Source: Planctomycetota bacterium
Lineage (GTDB): Bacteria > Planctomycetota > Planctomycetia > Pirellulales > UBA1268
Length of the DNA stretch: 64,000 bases
Assembly: GCA_003669605.1 (NCBI GenBank)
Contig: QWOP01000036.1
Location: forward strand, 62,001-126,000
Reading direction: 5' to 3'
The notes beneath the pieces were generated by a model. It did no database searches. It worked only from the letters and a program-made list of their open reading frames with translations, and had not been told where the DNA came from. The translations under genes were made by a program, and so were the position numbers. Of the stretch, positions 37,486-44,696 are shown one piece after another (position 1 is the first letter of the stretch; every line of letters starts with the position of its first letter).

Positions 37486-38865
37486 ATGCACATCCCCAGG
37501 CGAGAACTCCTCCGCAGGAGCGGCATGGGATTCGGCACACTGGCGCTGGCCAGCCTGCTCTCTCGCGATGCCGATGCAGTCGCCACGCCGTCCCACTTCC
37601 CCGCCAGGGCGAAACGGGTAATCCATGTGATGCTCAACGGCGGGATGTCGCAGGTCGACACGTTCGATCCCAAGCCCGAACTCCAGGCCCGCGGCGGCCA
37701 GATGCTCCCCTTCGAGAACCTCCAGACCGAACGCAAGACCGGCGTCGCCCTTCCCTCTCCGTTTCGCTTCGCCCGGCACGGCGACAGCGGCATTCCAGTC
37801 AGCGAGATCTTTCCGAACCTCGCCCGGTGTGTTGACGACATGGCGGTCATCCGCTCGATGCATGTCGAATTGCCGAATCACGAGATGTCGCTGATGCTTC
37901 TGAATACCGGCGACATGCGACAGGTGCGCCCCAGTTTCGGCTCCTGGCTCACCTGGGGAATGGGGCAGGAGAACGACAATCTCCCCGGCTTCATCTCACT
38001 GGTTCCCGGCGGGATGCCGGTTGGCGGCGCCGGGAATTGGCGAAGCGCCTTCCTTCCCGGCGCTTTCCAGGGAACGCACGTCGATACCTCGAAGGCCGAC
38101 CCCAGCGCGCTCATCGACCACATCCGCAACAGCCGCCTCACACCGCAACGACAGCGAGAGCAGTTCGACCTCCTGCAGCATCTCAACGCCCGTCATCTCG
38201 CCGACCGGCCGGGCGAAGCGGCGATCGAGGCCCGGATTCGTTCTTTTGAACTGGCCTACCGGATGCAGTTGGAGGCCACCGATGCCTTCGATATCCGCCA
38301 GGAGCCGGAGCACATCATCCGGATGTACGGTGAAGGGCCACAGAACAGACAGCTGCTGATGGCCCGGCGGCTCGTCGAGCGTGGCGTTCGATTCGTGCAG
38401 ACTTGGCATGGCAACATGCAACCGTGGGACAGCCATTCCAATATCAAGGACGAACACCGCCGGGTGGCCGGTGAGTGCGACCAGGGCTTGGCGGCGCTGC
38501 TGAGCGACCTCAAGTCACGGGGGATGCTCGACAGCACACTGGTGCTCTGCAGCGGGGAATTCGGCCGAACCCCGTCGGTGGAGATGGGGCAGAATGGCGC
38601 GGGGGCCTCGCAGGGGCGCGACCACAGCCACTGGGGTTTTTCCCTCTGGCTGGCCGGCGGCGGAGTGAAGGGGGGCACGATCCATGGTGCCACCGATGAC
38701 TTTGGCTTTAAGGTCGCCGAGAACCCCGTTTCGGTCCACGATCTCCACGCCACGATGCTCCATCTGCTCGGCTTTGACCACACCCGGCTGACGTACCGCT
38801 ATGCCGGCCGCGACTATCGGCTGACCGACGTCGAAGGGGAGGTCGTGCGGCCCATCCTCGCGTAG
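37486..38865 (+). CDS. DUF1501 protein (Tat-exported sulfatase-like fold)
   Basis: Exported protein of 459 residues, the standard partner of DUF1549/1553 proteins. The N-terminus MHIPRRELLRRSGMGFGTLA is a twin-arginine type leader. DUF1501 hallmarks: VIHVMLNGGMSQVDTFDPKP near 52-72, RFVQTWHGNMQPWDSHSN near 305-325, STLVLCSGEFGRTPSVE near 350, and the closing VSVHDLHATMLHLLGFDH. The fold is related to alkaline phosphatases and sulfatases, but the catalytic Ser/Cys is not obvious, so activity is uncertain. ATG 37486 is used; a TTG 15 bases upstream is less likely. The gap to the DUF1549 gene is 42 bases. Confidence 0.92.
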   Translation: MHIPRRELLRRSGMGFGTLALASLLSRDADAVATPSHFPARAKRVIHVMLNGGMSQVDTFDPKPELQARGGQMLPFENLQTERKTGVALPSPFRFARHGDSGIPVSEIFPNLARCVDDMAVIRSMHVELPNHEMSLMLLNTGDMRQVRPSFGSWLTWGMGQENDNLPGFISLVPGGMPVGGAGNWRSAFLPGAFQGTHVDTSKADPSALIDHIRNSRLTPQRQREQFDLLQHLNARHLADRPGEAAIEARIRSFELAYRMQLEATDAFDIRQEPEHIIRMYGEGPQNRQLLMARRLVERGVRFVQTWHGNMQPWDSHSNIKDEHRRVAGECDQGLAALLSDLKSRGMLDSTLVLCSGEFGRTPSVEMGQNGAGASQGRDHSHWGFSLWLAGGGVKGGTIHGATDDFGFKVAENPVSVHDLHATMLHLLGFDHTRLTYRYAGRDYRLTDVEGEVVRPILA

Positions 38866-38987
38866 GCCAAGGGTTTGCTGCCTTCCGCTATGATCTTCCG
38901 CAGACTTGGCCTCATGGCCAGGCACCGATGCCGAAATGCGGGATGCGTTCCGCAGACCGTCGCCGCGCCTGCTTCCTGGAGTTGATG

Positions 38988-40892
38988 ATGCCGCTGCATT
39001 TCGTTGCCACCAATACCGACGGGCGGTCGGCGTACGAGCACGCCTCAGGGCCACTGGAAATCGGTCGCGGACCACAGCGTGACCAACCTCGGTGGGTGAT
39101 CGGCGGTGACCAGTCGGTGTCGCGGGATCAGGTGAGAGTGGAGGAACTTCCCGCCGGTAGGGTCCGGCTGGGGAATCTCAGTTCCACGACCCGTGTTGCT
39201 CTGGCCGACGGCACGGCGATCGATCCGCAGCAATCAAGGGATTTCGACCTCCCGGTGGCCATCACCATCGGCCGGACACAGATCGAGATCAGTCTGCCGG
39301 CGACCGCGGCAACGTCCGCGAGCGCAACTCGCGCCGTGCCCCCCACTGTGACCCCTACCGCAACTCGCGCCGTACCCCCCACTGTGCCCCCCACCGCAAC
39401 TCGCGCCGTACCCCCCACCCCGACGCGGCCGCTGGCCACCCCCCATCCATCCACTCCGGTCGCAGTCGACTCCTCAAACCGCTTTCGTTCGATCCCACAG
39501 ACCACGCCTGCAGGTGCAGAGGCCGAGGCTTCCCGCAGCAGCCCGTCGCCAGCCGGTGCTGCAGCCGGGATCGGCCCGTGGCTCGAGCGGATCATCCAAC
39601 TCCAGCAGGCTGGGAGCGATACCCGGGAATTCCACGACACCGCCGCAAAGGCGCTGGTCGATCTGGTGGGAATGGAACTCGGGCTGGTGATCCTTCGATC
39701 GGCCAACGGCTGGTCGATCGGAGGCTGTGCGGTGACCTCCGACAGGACCACCGTGCGCTACAGCAAGACGCTCGTCGACCGCGTGGCCGCAGAAGGCAAG
39801 ACGTTTTTTGACGACTTCGACCAGATGGCCGGTTCCACAGCCAGCCTGATGGATGTCGAGTCGGGCGTTGCCTCGCCGATCTTGGGGGTTTCAGGCGACG
39901 TGATCGGAGTCCTCTACGGGGTCCGCACTACCATGGGCCTGGCCACCCGTGGGCCGATCACCCCGCTCGAAGCCCAATTGGTGCAACTGCTCGCCGCGAG
40001 TGTCGGTGCCACGATGGCCCGATCGATGGCCCAGCGGACACAGGTCCAGTTCGAACAATTCTTCACCCGTGAACTGTCGCAGCAACTCAGCCTCCACCCC
40101 GATCTGCTCGAAGGCAGGGATGCGGAGGTGTCGATCCTATTTTGTGACATCCGGGGTTTCAGCCGGATCAGTGAACGCCTCGGTCCCCGCGGCACGGTGC
40201 AATGGATCGGCAACGTGATGGAGGTGCTCTCCGATTGCGTGCTCGCCCATTCCGGCGTGCTCGTTGATTACATCGGTGACGAATTGATCGCCATGTGGGG
40301 GGCCCCTGTCCCGCAGCCCGAACATGGGACGCTCGCGAGCCGTGCAGCGATCGACATGCTCTGCGCCGTTCCCCTCCTCAACGAGCGCTGGAGCGAGACC
40401 CTCGGGGAATCGATGGATCTTGGCATCGGCATCAACTCCGGCATCGCGCGGGTGGGCAACACCGGCTCCCGTCACAAATTCAAATACGGGCCGCTGGGAA
40501 ACACGGTCAACCTCGCCAGCCGTGTGCAGGGAGCGACGAAGTACCTGCGGTCGACGATCCTAATCACGGGCTCGACCCGCTCCCATCTCACTACCGGGTT
40601 CGACATCCGGCGGCTGTGCCAGGTGCGCGTCGTCAACATCAACGAACCGGTCGAACTGCACCAGCTTGGCATCCCCAACCAGCCGGGCTGGTCAGACCTT
40701 CAGCAGGGGTACGAGGCGGCGCTTGGGGCCTTCGAGGCCCGCGACTTCCGTCTCGCGGCCCACATCGTCAGCGGGCTCCTGGAAAAATGGCCGGACGACG
40801 GCCCGAGCCTCCTCCTCCTCTCCCGGGCCGCCAACTCCCTGGTGGCGGACAGCGACGACTTTACCCCGGTCTGGGAATTACCCGGAAAGTGA
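38988..40892 (+). CDS. FHA-GAF-class III nucleotidyl cyclase
   Basis: Cytoplasmic signalling protein of 634 residues. Residues 1-105 form an FHA-like phosphothreonine-binding domain (GPLEIGRGPQRDQ, SVSRDQVRVEE). A low-complexity linker (about 106-195) contains three 12-residue repeats. Residues 200-345 are a GAF-type sensor, and 375-570 a class III cyclase: VSILFCDIRGFSRI (metal D387), DYIGDELIAMWGAP (metal D431) and NTVNLASRVQGATKYL. The residues that normally select adenine (Lys, Asp) are D427 and N505 here, so the product nucleotide is uncertain. A TPR-like helical tail ends the protein. ATG 38988 is six bases after GGAG; ATG 38985 is adjacent. It may join phospho-signalling from Hanks kinases to cyclic nucleotide production. 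Confidence 0.88.
   Translation: MPLHFVATNTDGRSAYEHASGPLEIGRGPQRDQPRWVIGGDQSVSRDQVRVEELPAGRVRLGNLSSTTRVALADGTAIDPQQSRDFDLPVAITIGRTQIEISLPATAATSASATRAVPPTVTPTATRAVPPTVPPTATRAVPPTPTRPLATPHPSTPVAVDSSNRFRSIPQTTPAGAEAEASRSSPSPAGAAAGIGPWLERIIQLQQAGSDTREFHDTAAKALVDLVGMELGLVILRSANGWSIGGCAVTSDRTTVRYSKTLVDRVAAEGKTFFDDFDQMAGSTASLMDVESGVASPILGVSGDVIGVLYGVRTTMGLATRGPITPLEAQLVQLLAASVGATMARSMAQRTQVQFEQFFTRELSQQLSLHPDLLEGRDAEVSILFCDIRGFSRISERLGPRGTVQWIGNVMEVLSDCVLAHSGVLVDYIGDELIAMWGAPVPQPEHGTLASRAAIDMLCAVPLLNERWSETLGESMDLGIGINSGIARVGNTGSRHKFKYGPLGNTVNLASRVQGATKYLRSTILITGSTRSHLTTGFDIRRLCQVRVVNINEPVELHQLGIPNQPGWSDLQQGYEAALGAFEARDFRLAAHIVSGLLEKWPDDGPSLLLLSRAANSLVADSDDFTPVWELPGK
39324..39419. repeat. 36-bp minisatellite in the cyclase linker (2.7 copies)
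   Basis: A 36-base unit starting GCAACTCGCGCCGT recurs at 39324, 39360 and 39396, the third copy being partial; copies differ at a few bases. It encodes the Pro/Thr-rich 12-residue repeat ATRAVPPTVPPT between the FHA and GAF domains. Many Thr residues here are potential kinase targets. Confidence 0.9.
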
Positions 40893-40912
40893 CCGCTACG
40901 CCGTTTTGACTG

Positions 40913-43900
40913 CTATTCCAGCCCATACGCCCCGGCCATCGGAACGTCGAGCCCGGTGCGGCTGGCGAACTGCGTCCGCGACAGGAAGCGCGGCTCGATG
41001 TTGAATGTCATGCCGACGTTGTTGCGGCTGTAATCGACGTTGAAGCCGAATGTCATCAGGAACGATTCGCCGATCCGCGTCAGCTGGAAATTCTGGCCGA
41101 TGTTCATGCCGCGGAGATTGAGCGCCGTCCCGAAGGAACTGGCCCATTTGGGGCTCATGCGGTAGGTGTAGGACCCGACGAGCACGCTGGCCTGGATCGG
41201 CCCGCCGAATTCATTGAAGCCCAGATACAAACTTCCCCGCGGCGAACGGTTGAGAAGGGCACCGACAGTGTAGAGCTGCTGGCCGCTGGTGAAGAAGTCG
41301 ACGTCGGCCGTGGACAGCACGGTTGTCCGGTCGCCGACGTGCCAGCGGAAGTCATACTGCCAAAGCCCCATCATCTGGCCAAAATTCTGGCCACTGACCG
41401 GGAACAGTTCGCCGTCCACATCGAACGTGATCCAGTCGATGATCCGCCGGTTGCCCATCGGCCCACGCTTCGTCTGCCAGCGCTGCCGCGCGGCGACACG
41501 AAGCGCGGTGAGATCGTTGGCAATCTCCGTCGGGCCGGTCACCCAGCTCCCCATGCCACGACGGACTGCGTAGGACCGCGGGTCATACTTGCCGCTAGGA
41601 CCAAAGACGAGATTGGAGGCCAGCGGCGTGGGCTGCCCCGGTGTGGCCCCGTAATCCCAATAGGGAATGTTGCGGCGGTACTGGTTGATGGTGTCGTCGT
41701 CGATCTGGTCGTAGAGCGGCAGCTGGTTCATGTCCTGCGTGCTATCGGCGTAGGAAAACTCCGTCTCGAACACCACTTTGTGGGCCAGTCCGTGGACATT
41801 CCAAAGCGAGCTCTCCACCGTGTTGTCTGCGGTCCACATCGGCAGGCTGGAGCGGATGCCCACCTGGCCATAGGCCCGGTCGATCGGCGTCTGCGACAGC
41901 CCCTGCCCCCAGTGGGCCAGTTCTCCCAGCGCATAGGGGACGATCTTCATCGCCCCCGCCTGGAACGGGAGATCAAGTTCCTGTCGCGTGGAAAGCCGCT
42001 CCCCAATGACGTTGTTCTCGTAGGGGAGCACCGTCCAGTACTGCAATCCCTGTCCGGCGGTCGGTGTTTGGGGAAGATTCTGGCGGGCGTAGGCGGCACC
42101 GCTGTGCTCGTACCAGGTAACCGCATCACCCAGCAGTGGCTGCCCCATGAAATAGTGATCGAGCCGCGGCCACCATTCCGTCTGCGTGAAGAATGGATCG
42201 ACGCGGACGCTCGTCAACAACCGCAGTTCGCGATTGTCGATCGGCCGCCGGAGGTCGAGCCAGGTGCGCTGTTCGTAGCCCTCCTCCCACTCCGCCTCGT
42301 AGAACTCCTCGAGGAAATTCATGTCGCTGATCCACCCCGCGGCCCCCCGGGCCTGCCAGCCGCCGGCGAGATCCTGCCGGTGCCGCCAAAATGCTCGGCC
42401 ACGGAATGAATCGGGATAGGTGAGATCGCGGCGGTTGAGGCCAAGGTTGTCGATGCCACTGTCACCGATCACCCAGGCATCGAGGACGCCGTTGGCCGGC
42501 GCCCCAAAGCCAAAGAAATCGGGGCGGTTGTAGAGCAGCGACGTGCCGCCACCGAGCCCTCGCTTGCTCAGCCAGTCGACATCGAAATTCCAGTCCACGC
42601 CATCGGGGGGCCGTTTCCACCCGAAAATCTGGAAGGCGTCCCAACTGGTGAGCAGTTGGGTGCCGAAGATTCGGTCATTCTTGAACTGTGCATTATTGAT
42701 GTAGAAGGTTGGCTTCTTGGCGTTGGTGGCCATCACGGGCCACCACAGCACCGGCACACCACCGAGGGTCATGGTATTCCCGCGGCTGGTGATGAACTGC
42801 TGGTGCTCGATCGACGGCTCACCGGTCGCCGGATCGACCAGCGGCTGACCGTTGGGCCCCGCGAGCGGAACTTGCTCGTCGGTAAATTCGAGTTCTCGGG
42901 AACGGAACTCCCACGACGGCACGCCGAGACGGCTGGAGGTGAGCCCGGTTCGCTGGGCGACGAACCGGCTGCGATCCACCTGACGGATGACGTCGGCCCG
43001 GAGGCGGACTAGCCCTGCATAGTTGTCAACGGGTGTCAGTACCGTTGCGCCGGTGATCACGCCGGAGGACCGGGGCACGTCGTAGAACATGCTCATCGCC
43101 TCGACCACCCGCTGTCCCTGACGGAAGACGACATTCCCTTCGAGGTACAACTCCAGCGGTGTATCGGCTGCCTGAGCGGCATTCCCGTCGAGGTCGGGCT
43201 GGGTGCCGCTGCGGGTCCAGAGCACCACGCGATCAGCGGCGATGTCGAGTGGTCCGGCGGGATCGACACCGTCAACGACGAGGTTTACCCCTGAGGTGAT
43301 CACGGCGATCCATTCCCCGCCTGTCGGACTTGGGAACCAGCGGACCGCCAACGGCACGCTCGAGCGGGGGAAGGCCCGCAACCGCCGGGCAGGCACTCTG
43401 GCAGCAATCGGCGGATTGGACGGGGCAGCGAATTCGCTGTACTGGGCCTGATCGGCCTCTCCAACCGGCTGCGTGAACTGGACCTGCTCGACTCCGCCGG
43501 CCTCATCACCACCAAAGGCATGCATGACGGTCATCTCCGCCGGGGCGTCGTAGACCGGCGGGGTCCCCGCGGGGGGTACGATACTCGCAAACTGCATGCG
43601 GGGCTCACGACGGGTCCAGAACCTGCCTGTCCAGCGGGGTCCGCGGACGGTCGACATTCCGGACGCATGTCCCTCCGTGGGTGCAACACCGGAGGTGACA
43701 CTCACGCTGCCCGCCATCCGCACAAGGATCCCCCGCAATGGCGCCGCCGATGCCGGCTCCTCATCCTCACCGCCACCGATCTCGGGAACGGACGGCTCCT
43801 GCTCGATCCACACCACCGCTTCGTGCGACTCCGCGATCGTGGCCCCCTGCTCGATGCGCACGCCACCGGTGAGATGCCACACGTCGTAGGAGCCCTCGGT

Positions 43901-44161
43901 CCAGCGTGCTGCCTGCGCGGCGCGGAACGAGATCGCCTCGACAGGATCGATTGCTGGAACCTCGATGCTGCCCGCTTCCGCGATCGCCGCAGCGAGTCCT
44001 CGGGCCGGCAGCGAGGCCAAAGCGCCAGCGGCACTCTCAGGAAGCCCGACCGGCTGCGCCACAGCCACCGCTGCATGGATCACCGCTGCCAGCACGGCGC
44101 AGAGCACCGGCCACAGCCAGCGTTCTGCGCAGGGGCGAACCGCTGCCAGCCGGCGTGTCAT
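40913..44161 (-). CDS. LptD/OstA-like outer-membrane lipopolysaccharide assembly protein
   Basis: Exported protein of 1082 residues. A signal peptide (about 1-37, ending AVAVAQ) is followed by a first LptA/OstA-like stretch (WHLTGGVRIEQGATIAESHEAVVW), a second one near 380-440 (LYLEGNVVFRQGQRVVEAMS) and the LptD middle region (TSRGNTMTLGGVPVLWWPVM). The C-terminal half is rich in alternating aromatic beta strands and ends QFASRTGLDVPMAGAYGLE, as expected for a barrel. LptD inserts lipopolysaccharide into the outer leaflet; here it is longer than the usual 780 or so residues. ATG 44161 gives the signal peptide, while an upstream open frame to 44722 looks non-coding. A near-consensus promoter is 85 bases upstream. 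Divergent from an RND exporter. Confidence 0.78.
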   Translation of the reverse strand: MTRRLAAVRPCAERWLWPVLCAVLAAVIHAAVAVAQPVGLPESAAGALASLPARGLAAAIAEAGSIEVPAIDPVEAISFRAAQAARWTEGSYDVWHLTGGVRIEQGATIAESHEAVVWIEQEPSVPEIGGGEDEEPASAAPLRGILVRMAGSVSVTSGVAPTEGHASGMSTVRGPRWTGRFWTRREPRMQFASIVPPAGTPPVYDAPAEMTVMHAFGGDEAGGVEQVQFTQPVGEADQAQYSEFAAPSNPPIAARVPARRLRAFPRSSVPLAVRWFPSPTGGEWIAVITSGVNLVVDGVDPAGPLDIAADRVVLWTRSGTQPDLDGNAAQAADTPLELYLEGNVVFRQGQRVVEAMSMFYDVPRSSGVITGATVLTPVDNYAGLVRLRADVIRQVDRSRFVAQRTGLTSSRLGVPSWEFRSRELEFTDEQVPLAGPNGQPLVDPATGEPSIEHQQFITSRGNTMTLGGVPVLWWPVMATNAKKPTFYINNAQFKNDRIFGTQLLTSWDAFQIFGWKRPPDGVDWNFDVDWLSKRGLGGGTSLLYNRPDFFGFGAPANGVLDAWVIGDSGIDNLGLNRRDLTYPDSFRGRAFWRHRQDLAGGWQARGAAGWISDMNFLEEFYEAEWEEGYEQRTWLDLRRPIDNRELRLLTSVRVDPFFTQTEWWPRLDHYFMGQPLLGDAVTWYEHSGAAYARQNLPQTPTAGQGLQYWTVLPYENNVIGERLSTRQELDLPFQAGAMKIVPYALGELAHWGQGLSQTPIDRAYGQVGIRSSLPMWTADNTVESSLWNVHGLAHKVVFETEFSYADSTQDMNQLPLYDQIDDDTINQYRRNIPYWDYGATPGQPTPLASNLVFGPSGKYDPRSYAVRRGMGSWVTGPTEIANDLTALRVAARQRWQTKRGPMGNRRIIDWITFDVDGELFPVSGQNFGQMMGLWQYDFRWHVGDRTTVLSTADVDFFTSGQQLYTVGALLNRSPRGSLYLGFNEFGGPIQASVLVGSYTYRMSPKWASSFGTALNLRGMNIGQNFQLTRIGESFLMTFGFNVDYSRNNVGMTFNIEPRFLSRTQFASRTGLDVPMAGAYGLE

Positions 44162-44696
44162 CGGGGACGCGGTGGTGGTGAAGCGATGGAGCAAGCGATG
44201 CCCGAGCAGGTGTGTCCTGGGACCAGCCAATTCAAAACGTCGCGGACTATAGGAATGGTCTTCCGAAGAGGTCAAGGCGGGGCGGGCCCTGGAAGCCTGA
44301 CCGCAAGTGCTTTTGGTCGAACGGGTTACCGATGCCGGATGGGGGCCTGCGAAGGCGAATCCCGCTCCGGTCCCCGACGCTCTCCCCAACGCGGTCGGGG
44401 CAATCTGGGAGGCCCGCCGCTTCCGGGACATTGGCGGGTACTGGGAACCGCCTCCCCTGTCAGGCGGCGGGGAATGGAGTGTTACGGCAGGCGCGGAGGC
44501 AGACCGGGGTAAGATGACCGCCCTGTCGCCCATCTCGCCCGGCTTCGCCGCCCCATCCCCGCTCCGCTCCTCTCTCCCCTCCCGTTGCCCCCGCCCACAC
44601 CGTGCTCCACGCCATCCATGCGGTCTTTGGCGCCGACCCGCTCGACGCCTGTCACCCATATCCCCCATGCCTCGCTCCATCCGGGAAGAACCCCCC
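44162..44696. other. Divergent intergenic region between the LptD-like and RND genes
   Basis: This 535-base region separates the two divergent starts. It contains the sigma70-like promoter for the LptD-like gene at 44246-44275. Open frames cross it on both strands, including extensions of both neighbours, but their products are Arg/Pro/Ser-rich and resemble no family, so they are taken as high-GC artefacts. No clear promoter for the RND gene and no RNA gene were seen. Confidence 0.6.
44246..44275 (-). promoter_or_regulatory. Near-consensus sigma70 promoter of the LptD-like gene
   Basis: On the minus strand TTGACC (44275-44270), an 18-base spacer and TATAGT (44251-44246) match the consensus in 10 of 12 positions. 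The expected start leaves a leader of roughly 80 bases before the ATG at 44161. The best promoter-like sequence noticed in the window. Confidence 0.6.

Noticed and set aside
38880-38895. TATGAT upstream of the cyclase gene as a promoter
   Set aside because: A good -10 box, but no -35 box at 16-18 bases upstream could be found.
39300-39431. CRISPR-like appearance of the 36-bp repeats
   Set aside because: Copies are contiguous without spacers, in frame within a coding linker, and no cas gene is near.
41339-42409. 356-codon plus-strand open frame inside the LptD-like gene
   Set aside because: Antisense to continuous barrel-type coding sequence; no start signal or family resemblance.
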